A DNA stretch of 64,000 bases from Blasia pusilla (Eukaryota > Marchantiophyta > Marchantiopsida > Blasiales). This document shows, piece after piece, positions 23,300 to 34,329 of the stretch. The DNA lies in the NCBI GenBank assembly GCA_050084515.1, contig CM114273.1, forward strand, positions 10,292,001 through 10,356,000. Direction: 5' to 3'. Under the pieces are notes generated by a model. It was given only the letters and a program-made list of their open reading frames with translations, did no database searches and was not told where the DNA came from. Made by a program: the position numbers and the translations under genes. Position 1 is the first letter of the stretch. Every line of letters starts with the position of its first letter.

Positions 23300-24073
23300 T
23301 TCCTCTTGCTGCAAAGCGTCGGACTCCGACAAGTTGTTTGAGTCGCCACTGTTTTTGGAATGTTTTTGGCCGAAAGCAACTCGTCCGACTCCGACGAGTT
23401 GCTTGACTAATCACACGTTTAAGATGTTTTTGGCCGAAAGCAACTTTTCGGACTCCGACGAGTTGCTCGACTGATCACTGGTTTAGGATGTTTTTGGCCG
23501 AAAGCAACTCGTCGGAGTCCGACAAGTTGTTCGACTGACCATAGGTTGAGGATGTTTTTGGCCGAAAGCAACTCGTCGGAGTCCGACGAGTTGCTCAACT
23601 CACCGGTGTTTTTGGATGTTTTTTGAAGAAAGCAACTCGTCGGAGTCCGACGGGTTGCTTGACTCGAAGCTGTTTTTGGATGTTTTTGGATGTTTCTGGC
23701 TGAAAGCAACTCGTCGGAGTCCGACAGGTTGCATTCTGAAGTAGAGGAGCTACATTTTTGGCGTCAAATTGCAGCTTTAATTGAAATTGCGCAACCTGTC
23801 AAACTCCGACGGGTTGATATGTTCACTTTTCTCGCGGAAACCACTCTCTAAATACGGATTATTGACAACCCCTCGGAGTCCGACGGGTTGAAACCATGCA
23901 ATCACAAATCTGAATGCAATCCGTCAGACTCTGATGGGTTGCAAAATTTAGCTCGTTGCTGCCATTCCGACCATGAGCTGTGACGACCTGTCGGAGTTCG
24001 ACCGGTTGCAGGAACCCATGTACCTTGCAAAATTTCTAATATTGAGTTTGGATGTGCGGGATTGTATCGGAGG
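23300..24073. repeat. Palindrome cluster 3 (intron of the methyltransferase-like gene)
   Basis: About eleven units at 60-80 bp spacing directly downstream of the donor at 23291. Unit 23568-23594 has perfect 12-bp arms, gcaactcgtcgg and ccgacgagttgc. Spacers share tgtttttggccgaaa. The cluster is cut by the B element, whose insertion at 24074 therefore lies in an intron. Confidence 0.85.
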
Positions 24074-25265
24074 TGTAATGTCTAAGTGTTTCTTATTTAC
24101 AGTCAATTGTAGAGTTCGATCCCCAAGAGGATCATTGTTGGATGAAAAGAGAGTATAAAGTGATGATTATGTTGTAAAAGTGTAATTGATTATGTAATTC
24201 AAATGTAGTATTCCAGTAACATCTTCCGATCCTTTTTAGTACCTATGTTTTCTTCTTCAATTCTCTCAAGTGGAGTTTAAAGTACGCTCAGGCAATTTGT
24301 TCTCTCGACATCTCGGAACCTCACAGAGACCTCAAGAATAAAGTGGCTTCTCCTACTTTGAACTCAACCGTCTGGGCAAGGTTACTCTCTGTCAAACAGA
24401 TTTCATACAACTTTATGTTGATTATTCCATTGATGAGAAAGGTTCGCCTGATTCACTCTTCACTCGGCATTCCCAAAAAGAATAGTCAGACATAAGCATC
24501 GCACATCAGAATGAATGAATGAATGAATGCTTTACTCCTCCATCAAGAATTGGAAGACTTCAAAGTATATACAAGCTCGAGAGGGTACAACTCTCTTGCT
24601 CGGACCATTCCTACAGCATAAGGACGTCATGAGCGAATGATGATAATAGCTTTTGTCCTGTTTCTTAAATATTCTCGAGAGTAGGATCGTTTCTATGATC
24701 CGAAGCGTTCTTGATGAAGTTGGTGTCTCTTCAATATCTGTAACTACCTAGATCTATGGTTCTCTTAGCTTTTCCTACGATCCCTATGAATTCGCGGTAC
24801 AAAACTGTTCTAACTACCAATTTGATACAAAGGGTCGCGCCCTTTCCTAGTCTAATTGTTCTAATGATGTGTCGTCTCGAATCTCAATCATGCTGAGCTT
24901 CGCTGCGCTAAATTTCCGGAGGACGAAGTTCTTCATTCTTCTTCCTGCTTCGTGCTTCGTGCTTCGCTCTTCGCTCTTTGCCGAAGTACTTCGTATACAG
25001 AGCTTCGTTGAGCTTCGTTAGACTTTGTTAAGCTTCGCTAAGCTTCGCTGAGCTTCGCGTTGATCTTTTATCCTTCGTTACAACTTTTGATTCTCCTCTA
25101 AGGCAAATCCTTGATCTTTCATCTCTCTGCCTTGTCTTAGGAGCTTCGTGATTCACTTATTTTTCTTCATAATAATAGATAATCATAATCAAAATCATAA
25201 TATACAATAGTCTTCGTTGAATAAAAAGATATATTCTTCAAGATTACAAAATTGTGGGTATCACA
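24074..25265 (-). repeat. Element B 3' LTR
   Basis: 1192 bp; minus-strand start tgtgatacccac, end gacattaca. It contains an array of agcttcgct-like words (about 24895-25070) and a short (tgaa)n run near 24510. It matches 33506-34307, 41937-43123, 63781-64000 and, more weakly, B'. Confidence 0.92.
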
Positions 25266-25280
25266 TACCCCCTCCCTCAA
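25266..25280 (-). other. Element B polypurine tract
   Basis: Minus strand reads ttgagggagggggta immediately before the 3' LTR start. It is the standard plus-strand primer position. Confidence 0.8.
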
Positions 25281-25304
25281 ATGTGAGCTGCCCCGGCGAA
25301 CACT

Positions 25305-27213
25305 TCATGATGTATCTCCTATCTCCATAAAAGTGTCGTCTAAACTATCAAATTCAGGGGTGGGCACCAAACGGCCGTGAATCGTAGAAGGTTTGTTGAT
25401 AATGTTAGGGGTATGATTCCGCATTCTTTCTCGTGACTTGTTAACCACTAAGTGACTCCCGAGGACTTCATTCAGGACTAAGACATCAGATGGAGTGAAT
25501 GCTGGTAATTCTTCAAGAGTAAGTGAAAGAGTTGGTACTACTTCTGGAAGAGACTTAGTATGATTGTCGAATTGGCGCTTCCAATGTTTGTTGATGTAGT
25601 CGATTTCCTCGTTCATCTGCTCTTCGAAGTTCTTGCTTGCTTCGTCGACCAGCTCTTTGACATCGTCCGGGTCCATCTGGGCTTCGCTGAGTAGCTTCTG
25701 CTCTGCCTCCAAGACTGCGATCCTCCCGGTAGCCTCCGCCCACTACGCCAGTAAGTCTTTGTTCGCTTCTTGATGTTCTTGGAGCAACTTCGAAGACTCA
25801 GCATGTTGGATCGACAGCTTCTTGAATTCGGTGTGAATCCGCCGTGTTTGATGTTGATGCTTGTCAATGAGGTGCGAAGCTTCCTTGATCTGCGAAACTA
25901 ACTGATCCGCCCCACATTCGAGGTTAATCGCCAAACTTTCCCATTGGCGTGCGTTCCATGCTTCGTACTGACACTGGACCAAGTCACTTTGAGCTTTGCG
26001 AAGCGTGGTCTTCGTGTCTTCGAGTTCCTGATTCCGTAATTGCAGATTCGTTTTTGCTACTCGACGCTGTACTTCGTGGTCGGACGAAGCTTGGGCTCTG
26101 CAGTTGAGGTCGTGCAGGCCTTCTAAATAATCGTCCACGGTCGCCGTATCCTCGAGGTGAAGAACCCGCTGGAGTTGGTTCATGACGGGAACTGCCAATT
26201 GCAAGAACCATATCATGTCGTCTGCTGTCTGCGACATGAGACGAAGTGCAAGTTGATGATCTGTTGCTCGCGGGGTCTCGTGGGAATCCTCATGCATGAC
26301 AGGTTCTGGGTCCGGGGGTGTTTCAAAATTGACCCGGCCTCGCTTTGGCCGAGGCATTTCGTTGATATCTTCGTCTTTCTTCAAAGCCGAAGTGTGCGGA
26401 TGTTGCTGAGGTGCTTCGGAGGGTGGGGTGACTTCGCGGCTACCCCTAGTACTAGTTGCACCTTTCCGTGGTAGTCGGACAGGGATCACTTGCGACCAAT
26501 CTAACGCCTCCTCTGCGGTTAATTCTTGCTTGTGAATATAAAGATGGATCAAGAAAGGAGATAGGAAGGACTTCGTGCTTGGATGAAGCCCTTCCACCAT
26601 TCCTCGTACGTGCCCGTCCACAAAAGCAGCAAAGTCGACTCCTGGGGCTTCGGGGTCAAGGTGCTGATTCCAGATGATGTAGCACATCTTCAAGATCTTG
26701 TTCGTCAGATAGTAAGAACGAGCGGGATAAAATAGGGTCATCAGATGTTTGCAAAACTGACCAAAGACGGGCGGAGAGAGTGACGAAGCCTTGTAGCCGT
26801 TCCTGCCCAGGCGCTCAGACGTGACACAGCCGAGTGCTAAAAGATCTTCATGTTTGACTAGCAACTCCGTGTCATACTCGTACCCTGGCGCAGCCGGGAG
26901 CAGATAAGTTGCTCTCCAGTCGTCCGCCGTCCAGTGTTGGGGCTAAGCTCGATACCGTAGACCCTTCTTTCGAAACTTGGCGACTGCAGACGCAGAGCGA
27001 AGCTCTCCTAGGAGTTCTCCGGATGTTAAAGTCCAGTTGGCTTGAAAGAAACTTGCCAACGATCGCTCCTCCGGTAACCCGATCGACGGCTCGGTGGTGA
27101 CTTGACCGTCGGCATCGCGCCGAGAATGGGTGTGGAGTCTTCGTGAGGCATGTTGCTAGGTCGATCTCGATGGACACCCGCTTTGGCTCACGCAACCGTG
27201 GTGATCCGTCCAT
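25305..27213 (-). pseudogene. Element B extra ORF after integrase (coiled-coil protein, unknown function)
   Basis: Runs from about 27213 (MDGSPRLREPKR) to the stop at 25305, with frameshifts near 27120-26870 and a stop near 25743; 373 codons (26864-25743) are open. The N-terminal part is shared with B' (NGYKASSLSPPVFGQF here, NGYKANLLSPPLFG there). The middle is Pro/basic-rich with a possible nuclear signal, PRPKRGRVNF. The C-terminal half is a long heptad-like coiled coil (LEDTKTTLRKAQSDLV, ELVDEASKNFEEQMNEE). No signal peptide or membrane segment is seen, so despite the env-like position it is not an envelope protein. Similar extra ORFs are known in Athila/Tat-type elements but I cannot match the sequence. 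Confidence 0.6.
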
Positions 27214-27346
27214 GAAAATACCCGCTTGGTTACGCCAGACTGCTCTTATAGTCCGCCCCCCTGTCCGTTCTTGGTCGTGGCGCCGGGGCTATAACAAGAA
27301 AGTGGGCGCTTCGCAGCTTTGCCACGCTTCCCCTTCCTCACTTCCT

Positions 27347-27583
27347 GTGCTTCGTTGCTTCGCGAAGCATGGGCTGTCTGGAACCTCGGTGCTTCCCTAC
27401 TTTGCGAAGCACGATATATCTTGAACTTCTGTGCTTCGTGACTTCGCGAAGCTCGGTATGTCTCGAACTTCTGTGCTTCGTGACTTCGCGAGGCTCAGTA
27501 TGTCTCGAACTTCTGTGCTTCGTGACTTCGCGAAGCACGGTATGTCTCGAACTTCTGTGCTTCGTGACTTCGCGAAGCACAGG
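27347..27583. repeat. 42-bp tandem repeat with central cttcgcgaag palindrome
   Basis: Units start at 27347, 27389, 27431, 27473 and 27515, with a partial sixth from 27557. Most carry the 10-bp palindrome cttcgcgaag followed by tgtctcgaacttct. The array lies between integrase and the promoter of the extra ORF. 42 is a multiple of 3, so frames stay open through it. Confidence 0.92.
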
Positions 27584-27610
27584 GCGTTCGCCTATCCCCT
27601 TCCTCATGTT

Positions 27611-28760
27611 TCAGTTATCCTCAGGTTCGGGCTCATAATACCGGCGCACATGCATTCCATTGACTCGCGTGGGCAGGGATTCTCCCTGTAAGGTTTCTAA
27701 TTGGAGGGATCCATTATCATAGATGGCCAATACCCGGTAGGGTCCCATCCAATTTAATTTTAATTTCCTGGGGAACTTTAGTCGCCGGTTATCATACAAT
27801 AGCACTAAGTCGCCAACATTGATAGATTGTGGCCGGAGATGTCGATCGTAACGTTTCTTACGTTCTTTTTGCAATTGGGCTGTCCGGCGTAACGCGAGCA
27901 TGCGTGCTTCTTCCAACTCCACTAGGGTCTCATTCCTGTGTTCGATAACTTTGTCCGCAGCTTCCGTTCTTGTGCCCTCCAATACCCGATAAGTGGGCAA
28001 CGCCCATTGAATAGGTGTTAAGGGATGTACGCCATAAGTCAGGAAGAACGGGGTGTATTTTTTCGTCACCTTCTCAGTTGTTCGGTACGCCCATAATGCT
28101 GGGGAAATTTTTGTGTCCCAATCATAGGAATAGGTTACCGTTAATTGATTCAATATTCGGCAAATGAGGCCGTTCGATTTTTCCGTCAACCCATTGGCTT
28201 TAGGGTTGTAGGGAGTGGTTTTCCGATGCTTAATGAGAAAGTGGGAAGTGAGAGACTCAATAGTCTGGTTCAGTAAGTGCGTACCCCGGTCACTTACTAG
28301 TTCCAACGGACAGCCATAACGCGTGATAATCATCTCGTATAAAAACTTAGCCACTCTTTCATTGTCATCTTTCCGCGTGGCTACTGCTTCAACCATCTTA
28401 GTACAATAGTCCGTGGCGATAAGAATATACTTCCGCCGGGTTTGGCGAGTGGCCGGGGAGATAGGGCCTACGAAGTCAATGCCCCATTTTTCAAAAGGAG
28501 CTAGGGGCATGATGGGGACCAAAGGCCACCGCGTCGTCGCCGTGGGTCGACCTGCCCTTTGACAGGCATCACAACTCCAAATAAAATTACCTACGTCTTT
28601 GTACATAGTCGGCCACCAATATCGTGCGGCCAAAATTTTCTTCATGGTATTTTTTACCGCATAGTGTCCACCGGAATCAGCCATTTGCAGGGCTCTGATG
28701 ACCTGGGGAACCTCTTCCGCTTCCAAGCATCTTCGATGCTCTTCATCATCACCTAATTTG
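27611..28760 (-). CDS. int: Element B integrase
   Basis: An open frame of 371 codons, 28726-27611. It begins in the HHCC zinc domain (GHYAVKNTMKKILAARYWWP, WSCDACQRAG); the first His is probably just upstream. The catalytic core has D in GIDFVGPI, D in LVSDRGTHL and E in ANGLTEKSNG, so the DDE triad is complete. A C-terminal DNA-binding part follows (GDLVLLYDNRRLKFPRKL, WMGPYRV). Integrase joins new DNA copies to the host chromosome. No chromodomain follows. It is the best preserved protein of the element, though in life it would be processed from Gag-Pol. Confidence 0.85.
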
Positions 28761-28903
28761 AATAAGACCCCTTGACAGATCTCATAAGGGCCTATCCGAT
28801 GTAAAAAAGCGCGCGTTCTTCATTGTCATCGGGCAGAAGTCGCAGAAGTCATTAGAAAATAAAATATCCTCATAAAATGATCGGCTCAACGTTCCTCTGT
28901 TAT

Positions 28904-30170
28904 CTAGAACAGATCTTCATCGGGAAAGGTATCATCGACAGATTGGGTGAGGTCCGCGTTTGTCATCCTCAACCGGGAAAGAAAATCAGCATTGGTATGC
29001 ACCTTGTCGGCACGGGTCACAACATCGAATGTGAATTCTTGTAGCAACAAGATCCACCGTGCAATGCGTCCTGACAGGTCGGCTTTCACCATTAAGGGTC
29101 TGAGTGCAAAATGATCCACGTGAAAGACAAATTCGTACCCTAATAAATAGTGTCGGAACTTTTTACACGAGAAGACCATGCCTAACGCCTCTCGTTCGGT
29201 GGTTGTTTATTTATGCTCTGCCGCCGATAGTTGTCGGCCGGCGTAGTAAATTGGAAAATCATGTTTGTGCTCATCCAATTGGCTGAGCACTACTCCAATG
29301 GCAAATGAGGATGTGTCCACATACACGTGGAAGGGTTTGGTCCAATCGGGGGACCGAAGTACAGGAGCCTTTTGCAATGCGTCTTTTAAGGTGTCGAATG
29401 CCACTTGGCACGCGGGTGTGCACTCCCATTCGGTGGTCTTCTTAAGTAATGCAGTAAGAGCGCCCGCTTTTACCGCGTAATCTTTAATGAACCATCGATC
29501 ATACCCGACATGTCCCAAGAATCCTCTCAATTCCCGGAGATTAGTGGGTGGTTCCAATGCAACGATAATATCCACCTTGGCCTTGTCGACCTCAATTCCT
29601 CAGTCCACCTTGGCCTTGTCGACCTCAATTCACCCAGTCCGTCGTGAACGTTGTGAGGGGATGATCCTTTTCTCGTATGGATACCTGGTTGTACCCCGAA
29701 TACCCGTCGAAGAAGGTATAACACTCGTGCCCGACCACTTTATCCAAAATACTGTCGGTGAAAGGTAGCGGATGGTGGTCTTTTAAGGTGGCCACATTTT
29801 ATTTCCGATAGTCCTGGCACACTCGGATTTTGCCCGTTTGTTTTTTAGGCACAATTACGATGGGCGACACCCACTCGCTGCTTAACACCGGATAGATTAT
29901 TCCTGCCTCGAGACGCTGATCGATCTCGTCCTTGACTAACAATGAGTACTTTGGGTTCAGTCGATATTGGCGCATTCGCACCGGGACCGCGCCTTCTTTA
30001 AGATCAATTCGGTGTTCACCATATTGTGCGAGAATGCCTCTCATTTCATCCATAGAGTATGCAAAGACATCCAAATACTCAAACAGTAGTCTTTTATATT
30101 TTATAAGTGTGGTAGGAGACAAATCTGCCGAAAGGCGTAGAGATTTTTGATGCAATATTGACCTCGACAA
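28904..30170 (-). pseudogene. pol: Element B reverse transcriptase (core deleted) and RNase H
   Basis: RT starts with GEHRIDLKEGAVPVRMRQYR, SPIVIVPKKQTGKIRVCQDY, CYTFFDGYSGYNQV and TTFTTDW, then jumps at a 28-bp direct repeat (29578-29635) to VDKAKVDIIVALEPP. The expected palm segment with the MPFGL and YxDD catalytic boxes is missing, so the enzyme is dead. The RNase H part (HVYVDTSSFAIGVVLSQ, ALGMVFSCKKFRHYLLGY, FHVDHFALRPL) is largely present, ending at 28904. The repeat at the junction suggests slippage or microhomology deletion of roughly 250 bp. Confidence 0.85.
29578..29637. repeat. Short direct repeat at the RT deletion point
   Basis: ttggccttgtcgacctcaat occurs twice, about 33 bp apart, exactly where the RT palm segment is missing. 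It is probably a by-product of the deletion event. Confidence 0.75.
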
Positions 30171-30282
30171 AGTCCTCGCTCTGAACCATGTTTTCAGTAA
30201 ACTTGAAGGTGCTATGACCTAGCTTCTCTTCCTCTCAAAGTCGACCTTGGCTTGAGGGCCTCCTCGTCTATTTCATAACATT

Positions 30283-30822
30283 CTAAATAATATACATTGG
30301 ACGAGGACTCGTAAGCGGTGGTGTTGTCTTGATCGACGTATAGCCGTTGTCAATCGGCGGCGTCTCTCCTTGGGGTGGTTGAGATTTCCCGGCGACCTTG
30401 ATGAGCCGCTGAGTCCTGATTCGGCGCCGAACGTGAACGTCGCCTTTTTCCAATCTGTAGTCACCCTCACGCCATACTGACCAGGGGTCTTCAATGAGCA
30501 AAGGATAGCCCGTTGCGGTCAGGGGCTGCAAGAATAAGTAGTCCAACATAAACAACACCCCCCCGAGCATGGTCGGAATTTGCATGAGCTGTCCGAGGGG
30601 TCTCTTCCGGGATTGATCCGCAAACCGCAAGTACTTGTCTGTGGGCTCGTACACCATGTACCCTAGGGCCCGAGCTGTTTGCTCCGTGATAATATTGATT
30701 CCGCTTCCGGAATCAATGGGGACCTTCTTAATAGTATGGACCTCAATCTCCACCTCCACTTCTGGGGCTCCCAAGTCCTTGACTTCGATACGGAACAAAT
30801 CCACCATCGGATGCTTTGGCAC
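30283..30822 (-). pseudogene. Element B aspartic protease
   Basis: A 179-codon open frame with the active-site loop VPIDSGSGINIITEQTARALGY: Asp-Ser-Gly is intact, unlike in Gypsy-A, Gypsy-D and the copia. RFADQSRKRPLGQLMQIP and YPLLIEDPW follow as expected for the second half of a retroviral-type protease. It would process the element polyprotein. The frame ends at 30283, before RT, so at least one stop or shift separates them here. Confidence 0.75.
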
Positions 30823-31851
30823 TTCCGGTCTTTTGCGGCTGATTTTCCCCGCTTTGCAAGATTTTTCCGTATACTGGGTTATCCATTAGCAACTGTAGCA
30901 GGGTTATGTTGGCCGGGGTTGACGCCAAGTCCCTCAGTAAATCGTAAGGTTCTAGGACCAGGGGTGATGTCGCTATGGCTTGGACTGTCGTACTTGGTTT
31001 GGCCGTTGTCTTCTCTGGGGTCTGTTTCCCCTCTGGTTCCTGGGCCTCACGAACTTGAGCGCGGACCTGGTCCTCCACATCATGATGGAAGTATTTCGGA
31101 TGACTTCGGTCAAAGGCCGGGTCCACATCGCCTTTGAGGATGGCCTTTTCGGCACGTAAGGTGTTCACCGCTTTGTTCTTGGGCTCCCGAGCTTCGCGCG
31201 AAGACGAAGCACCCTTCTTTACCTTTGGGGTCCCTGCGGTCTGACCCTTTGATCTCGTGGTGACCGCCAACACTGTTTCTTGAAATTCTTTGGGCCAATC
31301 CGATGATTCTTCGTTGGCCCCTTGGGTCGAGTCTTCCTCACTGATGGTGACCCGCTTTGGTCTAAGGGACACTACTTCTTCCACCCGGACCAGTTGTACA
31401 TTTACATCGTTCTTGGGCTCTGGTTGAGCCGCTGGAGTATTTACATACCTGACCAACAAACGTGGGACCTTAGGCTCCGGGCATTCCACGGCAGTGTGCC
31501 CGCCCTTCTTGCGATTCCCGCGATAAGGGATTGAGTCCCACTGGTCGCGGGTTTGGGCAATTATTGGCCCGGTGGTCTCGCCTGCGCGCCGCAGATTATA
31601 ACAACAATTTCTCTTGATGGGTGGCGTGAAGGCGCCGCACCATAATCTATCTCAGGGTCTCCGTTCTCCGTATTCGGAGGTACATACCGCGTGATCCGGC
31701 TTCTTCCGGGGTTTGGGGTGGCACGCTTGCACGGCATAGCACCCTTCCCACTGCTCTGGTTCATACCATCCTTCTTCAATAGGGGCCTCTTCTGGACCCA
31801 CCGAGATCCCTCGGCGAGGGGCATTCTTATACAGTATGCCCTGGGTTCCAC
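30743..31851 (-). pseudogene. Element B gag C-terminal/linker region
   Basis: Basic, Ser/Pro/Glu-rich sequence between gag and protease, open for 248 codons (31489-30743). A decayed knuckle-like segment is visible upstream (CSSCGTQG, then GGHTAVECPEP near 31500), so a CCHC zinc knuckle pair may once have been here. ANITLLQLLMDNPVYG resembles the conserved segment preceding protease in plant Tat/Athila-like elements. The function would be RNA packaging. Stops near 31560 split it. Confidence 0.55.
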
Positions 31852-31893
31852 AACTACTACACCAAATGTTGGGCCTCATCAGCCGGGTTGTCT

Positions 31894-33038
31894 TCAGGGT
31901 CCTTTCGGGCGCGGATGTACCTTCAACTCGACCATTTGTTTCTTGAGTTCCTCCATGGCCGACTTGCCGGCCTTCCTTCTTGTCCCTCTTCTTGGACTTT
32001 TCCGACCGAGGCGCTTGGTACTTGGTCCGGTTTTGGTCTGGTGCTTGGGGAGCGATGCGCTGCTCTTCCCTTTCCTTTTAGCTTTTACCTCTGCTCCGAG
32101 TCCGAGGACTCGGACGAAATCCTCTGTAGAGGATTCCGTGTCGGTGGAGGACGCTTTGTCTTCGGACGAAGCACTAGTCTGCGACGCCCCTCTTCGTTGG
32201 TGACGCCGTCTTCGTGTTCGGCGGGACTTTTCTGAGGCTTCATACGCCTCAGCAGAGGCTATGACCGCCTCCAGGGAATCCCGTTGGCCTCTCGGAAATA
32301 CCGATCCATTTCTTTGGACAAGCCGGACACGAACCAATCTACCAATTGGGAGGTAGTCGTGTGTTCTAGCTTATTCACAAGGCTCGGGAACCGTTGGGTA
32401 TATTCCCCGAGGGTCTCCTTCTTTCTTCGCTTCAGGTCGCGAAGCTTTGTAAGAAGCATGTCCTCGAACTCCAAGTCGCGGAACTCATGTAGGAAGGATT
32501 CCACGACCCTTCTCCAGGTCTCCGTGACTTCTGCTCCGAGACCTTCATACCACTAGCTTGCTCGCTTCTTGAGCAGGCACGGGAAAACTCGTAACAAATC
32601 CTCCTCTGCCCCTTCCCCGTTGGCTTTTGCGACATGGGTGACTTCAAGAATAAAGTTATCCACATCGTCTCGTTGGCCTCCAGCAAAGGTGGGGTACCTT
32701 AGCAGAGTTTTTCTAGTGTTGGCCATGGGAACCGCTCTCCTGCTGGCTCCCGGGCTTGATGCTTGAGAGGGAGGAGGTAAAGGTGCTGGCCGAGGTGCTC
32801 TGATCGGCTCCTCGCTCCCTGACTCTCCAAAGGGGTCCCAGGACGACTCTTCGTCCGACTGCGAACTGGCAGGGGACATAGTGGGGAATTTGTCCCTTTC
32901 TTTCTTCTTGCTCTTCGCCTTCGGACGAGGACGAAGACTCGGAGACGAACCAGGTGGTCTCCAAGCTGGTTGCTGTTCGTGCTGCTTACTGCGTCGATCG
33001 GCTCGCTGCTCTCGCGAAGAAGGCTGAGAGCCTTCCAT
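31894..33038 (-). pseudogene. gag: Element B gag
   Basis: The start is at 33038 (MEGSQPSSREQRADRRSKQH), the same start as B' gag at 44418. After a disordered N-terminus comes the retrotransposon-gag core: MANTRKTLLRYPTFAGGQRD, SFLHEFRDLEFED, KKETLGEYTQRF, then LVDWFVSGLSKEMDRY. A Ser/Arg/Lys-rich tail follows to 31894. A stop replaces Gln after KKRAS (B' reads KKRASQWYEG), and a frameshift lies near 32280. Gag forms the cytoplasmic particle in which reverse transcription occurs. Confidence 0.8.
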
Positions 33039-33470
33039 AAGTTTCTTGGGGGATTTGGCAACTTGCGATCACCCCCACGGTGGCGATAGGGTAAGGGTCC
33101 ATGGATGGAGGTTAACTACTGATTCTTTTTATCTCTACAGGAGGGTGCCTGGTGCTCCTACGCTTCCTGCCAGGTTTTCCTCCCATAGACAGAAGTACCG
33201 GGTTTTCACCAAGTACAACTATCGTCCATGGGCAAAGCACCGTTCGGCGACTGGTTCTTTGACCATTCTAATTAGTTGGCCTATCTTCTCTAGCACCAAT
33301 GCAACAACTGTATTGTTATCTTCAAGCATACATTGTCTTACGGGGGTCACTAGAGCTAGCCGATGGTCTTTAGTAAGAACTAGAATGTGGGGTTGTCTAG
33401 GAGCGAAGCTTCTTTCTCCGTTCCCTGCTTCCCCATGGGTCTTTCTCTCCCTTCTCAGCCAAGGATATGA

Positions 33471-33488
33471 TCCCCGGCAGCGGCGCCA
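33471..33488 (-). other. Element B primer-binding site (tRNA-Asp type)
   Basis: Minus strand reads tggcgccgctgccgggga, 17 bases inside the 5' LTR. This matches the primer site used by Athila-like plant elements, complementary to the 3' end of tRNA-Asp. tRNA identity is inferred from memory of plant tRNAs. Confidence 0.75.
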
Positions 33489-33505
33489 AAAAGTTTTCGA
33501 CTATA

Positions 33506-34307
33506 TGTAATGTCTAAGTGTTTCTTATTTACAGTCAATTGTAGAGTTCGATCCCCAAGAGGATCATTTTTGGATGAAAAGAGAGTATAAAGTGATGATT
33601 ATGTTGTAAAAGTGTAATTGATTATGTAATTCAAATGTAGTATTCCAGTAACATCTTCCGATCCTTTTTAGTACCTATGTTTTCTTCTTCAATTCTCTAG
33701 AGTGGAGTTTAAAGTACGCTCAGGCAATTTGTTCTCTCGACATCTCGGAACCTCACAGAGACCTCAAGAATAAAGCTGGCTTCTCCTACTTTCGGAACTC
33801 AATCCGTCGGGGCAGGTTACTCTCTGTCAAACAGATTTCATACAAACTGCTCTAACTACCAATTTGATACAAAGGGTCGCGCCCTTTCCTAGTCTAATTG
33901 TTCTAATGATGTGTCGTTTCAAATCTCAATCATGCTGAGCTTCGCTGCGCTAAATTTCCGGAGGACGAAGTTCTTCATTCTTCTTCCTGCTTCGTGCTTC
34001 GTGCTTCGCTCTTCGCTCTTCGCTGAAGTACTTCGTATACAGAGCTTCGTTGAGCTTCGTTAGACTTTGTTAAGCTTCGCTAAGCTTTGCTGAGCTTCGC
34101 GTTGATCTTTTATACTTCGTTACAACTTTTGATTCTCCTCTAAGGCAAATCCTTGATCTTTCATCTCTCTGCCTTGTCTTAGGAGCTTCGTGATTCACTT
34201 ATTCTTCTTCATAATAATAGATAATCATAATCAAAATCATAATATACAATAGTCTTCGTTGAATAAAAAGATATATTCTTCAAGATTACAAAATTGTGGA
34301 TATCACA
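33506..34307 (-). repeat. Element B 5' LTR, internally deleted
   Basis: 802 bp against 1192 bp for the 3' LTR: the segment after tcatacaa is missing (about 390 bp), joining directly to ctctaactaccaatttgat. The rest is nearly identical, including the agcttcg words, implying recent insertion followed by deletion. The missing part covers much of the putative transcribed end of the LTR. Confidence 0.9.
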
Positions 34308-34329
34308 GGAGGGGAATGTCACCCACCAC

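Larger units (their letters stand above)
24074..34307 (-). mobile_element. Element B: full-length gypsy with extra 3' ORF, TSD ggagg
   Basis: Exact 5-bp duplications ggagg lie at 24069-24073 and 34308-34312. LTRs are 24074-25265 (3') and 33506-34307 (5', with an internal deletion of about 390 bp). Minus-strand order: LTR, Asp-type primer site, gag, protease, partial RT, RNase H, integrase, 42-bp repeats, extra coiled-coil ORF, polypurine tract, LTR. Primer type and an extra ORF after integrase resemble the Athila/Tat side of plant gypsy elements; the family name is inference. Confidence 0.92.

Noticed and set aside
25305-27213. Envelope gene of an endogenous retrovirus-like element
   Set aside because: No signal peptide, membrane-spanning segment or Cys-rich ectodomain; content is basic and coiled coil.
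27338-27638. Repeat protein encoded by the 42-bp tandem array (for example REVTKHRSSRHT units)
   Set aside because: Frames are open on both strands merely because the unit is a multiple of three; no start context or flanking coding sequence supports it.
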